Origin: Tachypleus tridentatus
Lineage: Eukaryota > Arthropoda > Merostomata > Xiphosura > Limulidae
Direction: 5' to 3'
Assembly: GCF_004210375.1 (NCBI RefSeq)
Contig: NC_134827.1
Span: 100,425,285-100,489,284 of the forward strand
DNA length: 64,000 nt
Below, piece after piece: positions 1-14,000 of this stretch. Position 1 is the stretch's first letter, and every line of letters begins with the position of its first letter. The translations under genes were made by a program, and so were the position numbers. A model generated the notes under the pieces. It made no database searches. It was not told the origin of the DNA and worked only from the letters and a program-made list of their open reading frames with translations.

Positions 1-601
1 CTCCTCCTCCTCTTCTAGTCCCAGTATTCCTCCTCCTCCTCTTCTAGTCCCAGTATTCCTCCTCCTCTCTTCTAGTCCCAGTATTCCTCCTCCTCTCTGC
101 TAGTCCCAGTATTCCTCCTCCTCCTCTACTAGTCCCAGTATTCCTCCTCCTCTACTAGTCTCAGTATTCCTCCTCTCTACTAGTCCCAGTATTCCTCCTC
201 CTCTGGTCCCTATTCTTCCTTCTGGTCCTCCTCCTCCTTCCTACTAGTTCTAGATTTTCCTCCTCCTCTCTACTAGTCCCAGTATTCCTCCTCCTCCTCT
301 ACTAGTCCCAGTATTCCTCCTCCTCTACTAGTCTCAGTGTTCCTCCTCCTCCTCTACTAGTCCCAGTATTCCTCCTCCTCCTCTACTAGTCCCAGTATTC
401 CTCCTCTCTACTAGTCCCAGTGTTCCTCCTCCTCTACTAGTCCCAGTATTCCTCCTCTCTACTAATCCCACTATTTCTCCTCTCTACTAATCCCACTATT
501 CCTCCTCTCTACTAGTCCCAGTATTCCTCCTCCTCTACTAGTCCCAGTATTCCTCTCCTCTGCTAGTCCCAGTATTCCTCCTCCTCTACTAGTCCCAGTA
601 T
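1..601. repeat. Pyrimidine-rich minisatellite, ~26-bp unit
   Basis: Tandem copies of a unit built from CTAGTCCCAGTATTCCTCCT plus a variable run of CTC triplets. Unit length drifts (about 22 to 29 bp) mainly through gain or loss of CTC/CCT triplets. The + strand is almost entirely pyrimidine apart from the AGT and AG positions. The array runs off the left edge of the window and ends sharply at about 601. It precedes the first visible QSOX exon, so it probably lies in an upstream QSOX intron, although that cannot be shown here. Confidence 0.95.
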
Positions 602-1971
602 GATCAGTTAAGATTTTGTTGCAGCTGTCAGATTTTCTCCTAGAGTGACATGCTGCATATTGTACAAGGTCAAAAATGTGTGATTTGACAAATATGAATT
701 GATTATATTAATACAACTTACCTCTTCCTCCATTTCTGATTGAGTTTGGGTCGTAACACTTATGTGACCTTTCTCCACTATGACAACCCTAACTCTTGTA
801 GGCCATTGCTGCTGCAAATGTTATCTGAAACAAAAATATTTTCTAAATAAACTTTACAGTTACAGAATTTTTGCCTCAGTTTCACCTACTATCACCAGCT
901 CCTGCTTGAACAATTCTTGCCAATCCTGACATCCAGATTCAAGGATGGTTACTCTGTGCTTTACATCTGTGAAATCCACAATTACACAACGTTGGCTGCA
1001 ATTTGTCACTTACCATCAATCATTATCATGAGTGCAAATCTGATGCTTGGAACTGAGGCTGGTTGTGTCGTTTAAACTATGGCTTAATGATTTCTGTTCC
1101 AGGAGATGGCCTAGATGTTGGTGTATCATGGCTGAAATTGTTCATGCAGTGGTAAAAAAACAAACTGTGATCCTGTTAATAGCATCATATTTGAAAGTGA
1201 AGGAACTTTATGCATAAATAAATGATATGTAACATTAATACAGTTCCAACAGTAAGTCAGTAATTACTAGGTGTATGTATCATACCTGTCATGTAATTAT
1301 TAAATTACATCCACAGCCTGCACACAGCTAATTACATATGTACGTATGTTGGATTATGAGACTTCATATAAACCACAGGTTAGATTTAAAGTGATTGGGT
1401 GTCATATAAGCTAAAAAAACATACCTATACAATGTGTAATGATGCAATCTCTATTATGAACTGCTAACAGCTGGCAGCTGTTGAAAATATATTCTTGTTA
1501 TCCTTAATCAGATGTTTTTGTTATAGTATTCAATTTGCATCAAATGTGACTCCAAATCTAGTTTTGTTTATTTGAACATTGTGAAGAAGTAGATATATAA
1601 ACTAAATGTTAGTTTTTAAAACAACTAGTTTCGCTTTACTTTATCAGTTATACAAGATCAAAATCACAAAACTAATAAATGTCAGAAGTATATCCAAAGG
1701 TAGGCATAGGGAACAGATAAAACACGAAAAAGATTTTTTTTGTTAATGTAATGAAATCAGAATTTTGTTGACACTTTGATTTTCTTTATCTGTTTGTTAT
1801 TTCGTGTATGTGATCTGATGACTAGGAAACACTCTAGGCCCCTTTCTACATTTCTAGGCCAGAAAAGGCTTAAAGTGAACTTTTTATATGGTTCAATCTT
1901 GAAGATTCTAAACATACTGAATTACATTTAGCATTTTTTATTGAATAAAATCTAAAACACTCTTCTTACAG
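602..1971. other. QSOX: Non-coding stretch before the first visible QSOX exon
   Basis: AT-rich single-copy-looking DNA. I looked for the QSOX thioredoxin active-site exon (Trp-Cys-x-x-Cys codons) and did not find it, so that exon must lie left of the window. A polypyrimidine tract and AG at 1961-1971 form the acceptor of the first visible QSOX exon. A possible minus-strand exon is listed separately at 722-811. Confidence 0.6.
722..811 (-). other. Possible antisense exon, unidentified
   Basis: On the minus strand a 90-nt block of exactly 30 stop-free codons lies between an AG acceptor at 813-812 (after TTTGC) and a strong donor GAG|GTAAGT at 722/721. The encoded peptide begins QQWPTRVRVVIVEKG and ends EMEEE; I do not recognise the family. 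A second, stronger-looking acceptor at 826-825 would give a 103-nt exon that has a stop in all three frames. It may be a coding exon of an antisense gene, a non-coding exon or chance. Confidence 0.22.
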
Positions 1972-2072
1972 CTTGGAAAAATGTCGTGAGTGCTGCTGCT
2001 GTTAACTGTGCAGACGAAGAGAATGTGAAGTTATGTCGTGATTATGATGTTAACAGATTTCCTTCAATTAGA
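1972..2072 (+). CDS. QSOX: QSOX exon a: second half of thioredoxin domain 1
   Basis: Acceptor TCTTACAG before 1972, donor AGA|GTAAGC after 2072. It enters in phase 1 (two bases complete a split codon) and encodes 33 residues starting WKNVVSAAAVNC and ending CRDYDVNRFPSIR. It corresponds to the thioredoxin segment after the CxxC helix, including the FPS/FPT cis-proline loop. The exon leaves in phase 0. Confidence 0.93.
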
Positions 2073-5000
2073 GTAAGCTGTTTATATTTTACACTCGAGA
2101 GAGTTGAGTCTACAAATGTTTATCAAAATTAGCTGTAAAAGTGATTTACGACAGTATAACAACTAATGTAAAAGTGATTTACGACAGTATAACAACTAAT
2201 GTAAAAGTTTGTAGAATTAAATTGTGTGTCCAGTTTACAGCTCTGCTACATTGTGTAGGTGAATAGAGGAATTTTCTTTTTTTTTTCAAATAGAGATTTT
2301 TTGTAAGAAAGTGTAGTTGATATTTCAAAAAATATAAGGAATATTTTACCAACCATTTGTTATATTGTAGCAGTAGTTTTGGAGAAATATCAGAAAGATC
2401 TATGATTTGTGTATTTAGTAACAATAGTTTGACATATAGCAGTCAAATTTAAAACTGTTAAAAGAATCTTTCTATACAGGACTCAGTTTAAGTAATTAAA
2501 GAATTACAAGTAAGTTAGGCATAAAAAAAATGTCAAAACATTATGGGATACACGTGTCCTCCTAACATGTATAAAAGTGGAGTTTAATTTCAAATTATAC
2601 CCATTATTTTCTACTAAGAAGAACATTCTGAAACAGAAGAGTAAGGGACTGGTTTAGGTTTAAAGATATTACTGGAACCAATAATTTTGAACTTTGAGAT
2701 CATAAATAAATATTTTCCAAAATATTTAAGCTTTTTGTAAATATTAAAATTTTAGACAATTGTTAAAGGTCTTGGAAATATTTTTAAAATGTATAATTTG
2801 TATATATTACTCTAATTTTCTTATAACACTGAAAAATAGTTTTATCAAAAGTAGACACATTTCTTGTGGATCTAAAGGATCTGTAACCAATACAGAATAT
2901 ATGTAAGCTTAGAAACAGAATACAGCTTCATTTGAGATAAAAACAAAAAAATTCTCTTGTTTTTACCCAGCATTTTTGGGCCAATGTAGATAAAAGCAAC
3001 ATTGGGATGGAGGCAAATCATAAAGAAAATATAGAAACACTTAGACATCAGCTCATTGATTTTCTTACTGCGAAGTCAGATTTACCAACCCCAAAACACT
3101 GGCCAACACTTGTTCCACTTGGGTAAGATAACTAAAATTGGTTGTTGGTATTCTGATCTTTCAGAAACTGTTAACTTGTAATTTAAATACAGTCTAAGTA
3201 TTTAGAGTTGGTAAGATCTGTTATATTTTTCACAATTATTTCAGAGTGATTTAATCCTATTTCATGCTTCATAGACTTGATGTAGCACCTAGTTTGAGTT
3301 TTCAGGTTTCTTGGTTAGATATTATCGGAGTTTAGAAAAACATTGATTTTGAATATGCTAAACGTGTCTTGTTTAGTCTGCCTGGTAGCCCTTGAAGTCT
3401 CTACCAGCATCATTAGTAGTCCTTTTCATGAAAAGGGTTCAGTGTACGTCAAGAAGCTTCAACCAAACTTTTTTTAATGAAGAAATACAAGTATAACAAA
3501 ACAATCAACCTTTTTTGTTTTAAGCCAAATAAAAGTTTTAGCCCTTAGCTTTCAGAAGTTAAAATAAACATATGAAGAATTTTATTAAATAGTTCATAAT
3601 ATAGAGCATTTAAATAGCTTTTCGTTACAACAGTGTTTCCGAACAGTGGAAAAATTCTGTTAATTTAGAATCTCTTCTTATTTTCAGCTTTGTTTTACAG
3701 TTTTAGGCACAAGTATAAAGCATTTTTCCATAAGTACCAATTTTTTTCCACAGTTGGTGAAAGGAGAAAATAAAAAAAAATAATTATAGCACTTTACAAA
3801 AAAAAGAAATTATAATAAAGTTTCATGGAGAAGTACAAAATACAGGCAACATTTGAAGTAAAATGCTCTGAAACTTTTATGTGAGTGAAGAAATGTCTAC
3901 AGTAGATCACGTTTACATTTAAAAAACTTGTGCTTTGTATATATTTATATTTTTTTTTACAAACTGATGAAATGTGTAATCAAATTCTTAACAAAATAGT
4001 AATTGAGTACATTATGATACAATGTTTATTATATACAAGGGTGTTTTATATAACAGTGGAAAAACTATAGATGATGTATGGAAAGCTGTTCCTCAACGAT
4101 TCACCCAGGTTTTCCTGCTTGTTGAACTACCTTCTTCTTATGTTGGAAAGGAAGTAAGTTTTACAAGCTTGGTAATAAAACTTGTTATTCTATAATAGAT
4201 AGGATAATAGACAATTCTTTATATATGGTAAAAACAGTTTGAAAATTTGCTTTTCTTTGTAGCTTAAGAGTGAGCTTGGTAACTATATGAATGGTAAAAG
4301 CTAGGTTTAAGATTTTTATTGTATTTATTTATATTTTAGTTTATTTGATAGATTTAGTTTAGTTTAGAGGGTGGGAAATTCAAGAAATAGGTCACATGTT
4401 CATGAACGTTATTTTAAGTTGTAACTGGTTGCTGGGACATTTCAATAATGGCATGTGTTTTTCATAACATGTAATATTTTTTAAGCCATTTCCAAGCCTT
4501 GCACAAGTTTAAAAGTTTGTTAATAGCAGTGTAGTTTTATTACTGACTTCCAGTAAGGTATTATTAATGTAAAAATTCAATGCAGTCTGTAAAAAAAAGT
4601 TGAGATTTTATCATCAAGTGCAGTAATATTGAGAAGTGATTTGGTCTTGTACAAAGTAATAATAATAAGAAAAGCTCTACCTATTCAACATTTTCAGAAC
4701 TTTTGTGGGTTTTTGGTTCTCACTAAGTGTATTAAGAAAACTATTATTTTACAAAATGTATGCCAGGTTCCCTTAACACTGTGTTTTACTTGGTAAATGG
4801 ACCTATTTTACCCAGCAGACTCCAGGATTTCCCTTTCCTGGTTATCCTTAGGTGCTTGAAATCATGCTCTGAAATGTTTCAGTTGTAGCCATTTTTGATT
4901 ATGTAAAGTTGATGTCCCAGGTTGAGGTACCCAGGTCCCCAATTGAAGGAGACCCCCAAATCCAATTAAATGTAGCCCTATTTAGTTCATTTTGCTTGTC

Positions 5001-8000
5001 ATAAATTTCCTCTTTCAACATGGGCTGGGTCAGTTTGACCAACCATGTGACCTCTTTTTTCTTGTTTAAGGTCTTTTATAGATTTGACACTACTAACTTT
5101 TTTTTATATAGAATGTATATCTTCACAAAATTTGGAAGACTTGCAGTAAGCATTGCAAGTCTTTCACATTTGTAAATCACGTTTTTAGTGAAGTATATTT
5201 AATGAACAGAAAAGAGTTGTTTATAAATATATTGATTTATGATGAATAGTTATATATATATTTTTTTCTAATCTCCTTCTCTATCGTGTGTGTGTGTATA
5301 TATATATATAATTTCATGTACATTGTAACATGGGGACACACTGTTAATTTTTGCACTTGGGGCTCCCTGTATCTACTGTTCATTAAAACTGGTTTTATGC
5401 AAGAGATTGTTTTTGGCATGTTTTGTACAGATACATGCACAGTAGATATGGTTTACAATATCATCACTCATGATCATAGTATTTGGTACGGAGGATATAG
5501 TAGTTTTGGTGCGGCCAATGATTTTATCATTTACAAAATTTAACAAAACTTTACAAACATTCATGCATTTTTGTATTGTACACTAGGTAACAGAATAATT
5601 TGACTGATATTTGTCAGGAACACTCAGAATGACTGAAATACAAGTGTATTTTATGTATCAATTATCACTTATTTAGTACCAGAGAGCATTGTAGCAATTG
5701 TAGAGTCTAATAGTTTCTGTGCCGTGGTAAGGAACCCTCACCTTAATGGGTATTTGATTTTTTTTTCTAGTATGAACCTTGTCTATGTTGAATTCCATAT
5801 ATTTTTGAACTGCAAGGAAATCTTTACTATAGTGGTTTATGATGTGCTGTGCATTGTTTAAAACTTGTCCCTCAACACAGAACTTCCAAGTTTTTTTTTT
5901 CATTCACATAGACGTCTACATATAATCAAATATTTATTGTTTAAAAAAATGTGTGATAAAAAAAAAAAAAGAGAAATAACTATTAAATATCAGATACTAA
6001 TTCCACGAATCAGCTTGGCAACACGAGATTTGTATTTATGAATTAACTTAGAAATATCCTGCTCTTCTTTTATGTAACTCTGACTATTAAAGACAATTAA
6101 GGTTTGTAAGTCATCAATACCTTTTGATAGAAACAAACTAACTATATAGCTTAGAATGAAAAAAAATACTGTGTGGGCCTTTCTTACTCCAGGTGTTACT
6201 TGAGCTAGTGTGAACTGTATGGATTTACTTACCTATAAAATAGAAGAGCTGTATAAACATCCAACCAGTCTTGATCCTCAAATGTGATTACCAGTAAACT
6301 AATTACCAGCTTAGTACCTGGTTGAACTACATAGGTCATAACAGAAACAAATATCCTCACATCACAAAGATTCAGTTCTTATAAATATAATTTTAAGCAG
6401 AGATGCTTATTTCAATTTTGTAAACTTAGAAGTAAATAAGTAAGTATTATTATTTATTTATATACTTCTGCAGTCAGACATTTTGGGAAAAACGTTTTCA
6501 TGATACATGCTGTACTAATTAAACAAATTTGGCCATGTGGCATTAACTTGATACAGTTGTTGTTGTCAATATCTTTAATGTTGTGTAATGTTTATAGGTT
6601 TTATTTGAATGTTAGCCTGAACTTGATACAATTAGTTTTCTTTGCTTGTTCAAGAGAAGAAATTTTTAGGTTACTAAGTTATTTTCATTTTTAACCGTGG
6701 TTGCTTCACCATGATTTGTTATTATCATTCTTATAGGTTATTTTAGATATGTCGTCAGAAAAGGATATTAAAATCCTCCGTATAGATTTAAATAACAAAG
6801 TATTATTGGCTCAGCTTTTGAGGAAAGAAAAAATTCCCTCCTTGTCATTTCTTCTCCTGCTGACTCGGGAGGGTGGCTCAAAATTAATTGCCATGTGAGT
6901 ATACTGACCAAAACCTGATTTAATAAAAAAAAAAAAAAATTACTTAAAAACTGAATACTTGACCTTTTACATTTTACCAACTGTGTGAAAATAAGTATTG
7001 TATTAATTAATTTTCTGTCTTTGTAAATTGGTAAGTGTATAAAATTTAAAATATTGAACTTTTAAAAATTCAGTTAATAAAATATTTACTACTTCCTTTC
7101 ATATGATAATGTTTCTTTCACCTAAGGAAAGGAAATTTTAAATATCTATGAAAAAATACAGCTTTTGTTTATAAATATTTAAAATTGTGTAATGATTTGT
7201 CTGAATAAATTTACACTTCCACCATTAAAAAAGAGGAGTTACTGAGTTACTCTTGACTTTGATATTGAGGTTTTGTTACCGTTAGCTGTGGTGAACATAT
7301 TTAACAGCTTACTGATTCACCTCTCAACATTATTTTTCAACATAGAGCAAAAGAAGAAAAATATGCCAGAGAACACTTTGTGAAAGCTTTGAAAGAGATT
7401 GCGAAAAATGGAGAGACTGTTGGAGGTTATATGGATAAACCAGTTAACCTTGTGAAAATAAGAAATAGTTCTGACAAGTAATTTTCATCACTTTTTTTAA
7501 AAACGTGCATGTTTTGGTAAATTTAGGATACATTAAAATCTTTTGAACTGTTTCTAACATTACTTTATAGTTTTTTTTTTCTGGAATTAATGCGTGTAAA
7601 TATATTTTACAAAAACAAAGTTGTTTGATTTTCATGTGAATTGTGTGTGTGTTTTACTGATGTTTAATGTCATTGAAAACTTTAAGTTACTGTATTAAAT
7701 GGTTTTATTGTATTGAAAATATCCCTTGATCTGTATGTTGTTATATCCATGGTTTTTGTTTGATAAGCTATATAATTAATGAAATACAACTGTGACTTTT
7801 TAAAAATATATTTTTACCTTGTATGAAGGTGTGAAAACTCTAAGGTACTGTAACACTTAGTAATTAGCTACCATAGATATTATATTACTGATACGTGAGA
7901 TACCTGTCTGTTCTTTTTTTTTCTCTCTCTAGACTATACATGGTAGATTTGGAAAATGTGCTTAGTTATTCCTTAAGGCAAGAAGTAGGAATTTATAAAA

Positions 8001-11000
8001 CCCTTAGAGGGGAGGAACTACGAGCACTACAACAATATCTGGCTGCACTAAGTAAAGTAAGTTATCAGTGAAATATGTTTTCTATTCAAATATGTATTTT
8101 TTTTATTTTTAATTTCGCACAAAGCTACTCGAGGGCTATCTGTGCTAGCTGTCCCTAATTTAGAAGTGTAAGACTAGAGGGAAGGCAGCTAATCATCACC
8201 ACTCACTGCCAACTCTTGGGCTACTCTTCTACCAACGAATAGTGGGATTGACCGTCACATTATAACGCCCCCACGGCTGAAAGGGCGAGCATGTTTGGCG
8301 CGATGGGGATGCGAACCCGCAACCCTCAGATTACGAGTTGCACGCCTTAACACGCTTGGCCATGCTGGGCCGTATGTATATTTTTATAGTTAGATACAAT
8401 TTATTAACATTTCAATAGTTAGGATTTCAACTTACTTTGGAGTATTCTCAGTTTCTCATCAGTGAATATCAAACTTGTTGCAACCTTAGTTAAACTTCCT
8501 TGGTTTGAAAGGAAAAAAAAAAATTAGAAAAATGACAGCTTAATATAATTAAACCTGAACTTTAAATATTTTGTAAACTTGAACAAACTCTTTTACTAGT
8601 TTTTGTGCCCAAATTAATATTTCTCCCACAAGAGAAAATGAGAGGGAAACATCATTTGTACGTTTGTTTGTTCTTTAGTTTTAATTTGTGCTACCTTCTC
8701 TGATTCTTTTTGAAAAACAAAAAACTTAAATACATAACTTATAAGAAACAGGAGATTGAACTCAGAAGTTTTGTACCTAAATTTGGTCAATGTTAATTGA
8801 ATACATTAGCAGGGTATTGCTGTTTTTCTTTATATTGTATTTTTAACTAATATGTGGGAAGTATGTGTACATCTTGAAGCATGTCAGTCAGAGGTAGTTT
8901 TATGGCTTTTCCATTTGTACTTTTTATCACATTTATGAGATTTTTTACTTATCAGTTCTGGTTTTTATCAACAAATATAGTGAATGATAATGCAGTGTAG
9001 TTGTGCTATTACATTCGTTGTTAACACTAACAATAGGATGTTTCTGTATTTTGTGTGTATTTCTTGGTTGATTTTATTTGTAACTTACATTTAATGAAAG
9101 TTTATGTTGAATGTTTCATAATTTTCTAATTGTGTTTTTTTTTACTAGTTTAGAACATAAAATCAATGGTTGTAACATGGTTATTATATGCACGAATGTA
9201 AAATATAGTTTAGGGTTAGTGGGTGGTTTCTGTCTTTCAGTAGAATGCCAGTACACAAATATTTGTAGGGTATGGTTGATTTTGTACAACAGTTATACAT
9301 GTCTGTACATCTTCATTTAAAGAACTGTTATTTGTATTTATAGTCTAGAAATAGAATGTATGTATATGTTAACACCTTTTATGTCAGGTTTCGTTTTGGT
9401 AATGAGCTAATAACCTGGAGTGTTTTATTTTTTGATTGCCCATTATAATACATGATGATGTGAATTTTGCCTGAATTAACTCGGAGAAATCACAGAAACG
9501 GTTAATAGATATTAGAATAAAATAAGTAATTAATTGGTTATGCATTGGTAGAAATATTTAACATATTAAAATTCTTTGAGACTCTGAGAGCATGTACTTA
9601 ACTCTTACAAACTATGGAAGTGAGACATTTGCTGTAAATAAATGGTGCTTTTCCTTGTTTGAAAAGAAATCTCCAAGGGTGGAAAGAATCCTTATCATTG
9701 TATTAATTCAATACAATGTTATATAGTCTGTAAGTTTTAAAAGTTTAAAAGACCCTTTTATTTTGATATAAATAAATATGTGAACTTTAATTTGGACAGT
9801 TTGTTTTACATTTGTAAGTAAGTTTTATAATCTTATTCAGCACTTACTCACTCTAAACTTTTCTTCATTCAAAATAAAATTAACTTCAGAAATAGATAAG
9901 ATAATACTGTAAAAGTTATTGTGATGTTTGTTTTTGCAAGTGTTAACGTATGGTTTCTCTAACAGCTATTTATTAGATAGTTTTTAACATATAAATAATT
10001 GAATAGTTACTAAACACTTTGAGGGTTTTATTTATTCTTATTGAAAACCTTTTGAATATAATTGTTTCTGCTACTTTAATTAACTTAAAACATTATCTGT
10101 GGCTTAAATTAACCAAATATTTCAAATTTGGTTATTAAATATTTTGTATCCCTTCTTCAGTTTCCAATATCTAAGGTTTATATACAGTGAACTAAAAGGT
10201 AACTTGGGAAACAGACAAAACTGGTTAAAGTGCATTGTTAATGATTTTTATTTTGTTCAGTTTTTTCCAGGAAAGCCTCATGTGATTGGATTTCTGAAAG
10301 AACTGTACCGATCGATTTCCAAAGAAACTGACAGTCTTTCGGTTGAAGATATGCTAAAATACATGGATGATATTCAGGTGGAACTAGATCATGTTAAAAT
10401 TTGATTAAAATCTTAAGATATTTAAATCAATCTATCTTTAACTTGCTTAATGTATGTCGGAAGGATAAGTATTGCTTTAAATAAAAGTAATGCATGTTTG
10501 GGGAGCTTTTTAAACTTAATTAATCTATGCAAAAATTAAACTAAAAGTAGAGAGGTAAAGAAGATATCTCAATATGTCTGTTGGAAGCCTCTTAAACCTC
10601 TTTAAACTGAGCAAAAATTAAATTAGAAGACACCACCACCATGTGCATGAGGAAGGGGTAGATTTAAATATTTGTAAATTGGATCTAATACCCCTCATAA
10701 CGCTATCTTGGACAACAAACACCCCTCAGAGCTCTATCTTGGACAACAAACACCCCTCAGAGCTCTATCTCGGACAACAAACACCCCTCAGAGCTCTAAC
10801 TCGGACAACAAACACCCCTCAGAGCTCTATCTCGGACAACAAACACCCCTCAGAGCTCTATCTCGGACAACAAACAACCCTCAGAGCTCTATCTGGGACA
10901 ACAAACACCCCTCAGAGCTCTATCTTGGACAACAAACACCCCTCAGAGCTCTATCTGGGACAACAAACACCCCTCAGAGCTCTATCTCGGACAAAAAACA

Positions 11001-14000
11001 CCCCTCAGAGCTCTATCTCGGACAACAAACACCCCTCAGAGCTCTATCTCGGACAACAAACACCCCTCAGAGCTCTATCTCGGACAACAAACACCCCTCA
11101 TAGCTCTATCTTGGACAACAAACACCCCTCAGAACTCTATCTCGGACAGCAATGTTTATGTCTTAAGGTTTTGTGTGTGATTTTTTCTTTCGTTTCTTTA
11201 TAGATATTTACACTATCAGTACTATTACTATTACCAGTACTATCACTATTACCAGTACTATCACCATTACCAGTACTATCACTATTACATTAGTACTATC
11301 ACTATTACCAGTACTATTACTATTATCAGTACTATCACTATTACCAGTACTATCACTATTACCAGTACTATCACTATTACCAGTACTATTACTATTACCA
11401 GTACTATCACTATTACCAGTACTATCACTATTACCAGTACTATCACTATTATCAGTACTATCACTATTATCAGTACTATCACTATTACCAGTACTATCAC
11501 TATTATCAGTACTATCACTATTACCAGTACTATCACTATTATCAGTACTATTACTATTACCAGTACTATCACTATTACCAGTACTCATCACTATTAGTAC
11601 CATCACTATTACCAGTACTATCACTATTACCAGTACTATCATCACTATTACCAGTACTATCACTATTACCAGTACAGTACTATACTATTACCAGTACTAT
11701 CACTATTATCAGTACTATCACTATTATCAGTACTATCACTATTACCAGTACTATCACTATTACCAGTACCATCACTATTATCAGTACTATCACTATTACC
11801 AGTACTATCACTATTACCAGTACTATCACTATTATCAGTACTATCACTATTACCAGTACTATCACTATTATCAGTACTATCACTATTATCAGTACTATTA
11901 TCTATCACTATTATCAGTACTATTATCACTATTATTCAGTACTATCACTATTATCAGTACTATCACTATTATCAGTACTATCACTATTACCAGTACCATC
12001 ACTATTATCAGTACTATCACTATTATCAGTACTATCACTATTACCAGTACTATCACTATTACCAGTACTATCACTATTACCAGTACTATCACTATTACCA
12101 GTACTATCACTATTATCAGTACTATCACTATTACCAGTACTATCACTGTTACCAGTACTATCACTATTATCAGTACTATCACTATTACCAGTACTATCAC
12201 TATTACCAGTACTATTACTGTTACCAGTACTATCACTGTTATCACTCATTACCAGTACTATCACTATTACTATTATCAGTACTATTCACTATTATCAGTA
12301 CCATCTATTATTATCAGTACTTTATCACTATTACCAGTACTATCACTATTATCAGTACTATCACTATTACATCACTATTACCAGTACTATCACTATTATC
12401 AGTACTATTACTATTACCAGTACTATTATCAGTACACTATTACCACTATCAGTACCATCACCAGTTACCATCAGTACTATTACAGTACTATTATTACCAG
12501 TACTATCACTATTACCAGTCACTATCACTATTATCAGTACCAGTACTATTATCAGTACTATCACTATTATCAGTACTATCACTATTACCAGTACTACTAT
12601 CACTGTTACCAGTACAGTACTATATCACTATTATCACTATTACAGTACTATCACTATTACCAGTACTATCACTATTATCAGTACTATCACTATTACCAGT
12701 ACTATCACTATTCAGTACTGTTACTCATCACTATTACCAGTACTATCACTATTATCAGTACTATCACTATTACTAGTACCATCACTATTACCAGTAAGTA
12801 CCTTTATCACTATTATCAGTACAGTACTATCACTATTATCAGTACCTATCACTATTACCAGTACTATCACTATTATCAGTACTATCACTGTTACCAGTAC
12901 TATTATATTATCACTGTTACCAGTACTATCACTGTTACCAGTACTATCACTATTATCACTACTACTTTACCAGTACTATCACTATTAGTATTACCAGTAC
13001 TATCACTATTACCAGTACTATCACTATTATCAGTACTATCACTATTACCAGTACTATCACTATTACCAGTACTATCACTATTACCAGTACTATCACTATT
13101 ACCAGTACTATCACTATTACCAGTAGTATTACTATTATCAGTACTATCACTATTATCAGTACTATTACTATTATTTACCAGTATCACTATTATCAGTACT
13201 ATCACTGTTACCAGTCAGTACTATCACTATTACTATCACTGTTACCAGTACTATCACTATTATCAGTACATCACTGTTAGTTACAGTACTATCACTATTA
13301 CCAGTACTATCACTATTACCAGTACTATCACTATTACCAGTACTATCACTATTACCAGTACTATCACTATTATCAGTACTATCACTATTACCAGTACTAT
13401 CACTATTACCAGTACTATCACTATTATCAGTACTATATCATTATCATTACAGTACTATTTCAGTACTATCACTATTACCAGTACTATCACTATTACCAGT
13501 ACTATCACTATTACCAGTACTATCACTTACCAGTACTATCACTATTACCAGTACTATCACTATTACCAGTACTATCACTATTACCAGTACTATCACTATT
13601 ATCAGTACTATCACTATTACCAGTACTATCACTATTACCAGTACTATCACTATTACCAGTACTATTACTATTACCAGTACTATCACTATTACCAGTACTA
13701 TTACTATTACCAGTACTATCACTATTACCAGTACTATCACTATTACCAGTATCACTATTACTATTCAGTACTATTATCACTATTACCAGTACTATCACTA
13801 TTACCAGTAGTATCACTATTATCAGTACTATCACTATTATTACCAGTACTATCACTATTATCAGTACTATTACTATTACCAGTACTATCACTATTACTAT
13901 TATCAGTACTATCACTATTACCAGTACTATCACTATTACCAGTACTATCACTATTACCAGTACTATCACTATTACCAGTACTATCACTGTTACCAGTACT

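Noticed and set aside
5237-5903. Overlapping short frames on both strands in the QSOX intron
   Set aside because: No conserved motif and no splice support; they include a dinucleotide repeat and AT-rich chance frames.
10144-10404. An 86-codon frame starting at an ATG upstream of QSOX exon g
   Set aside because: Only 10261-10377 is supported as an exon; the part before the acceptor and after the donor is intron.
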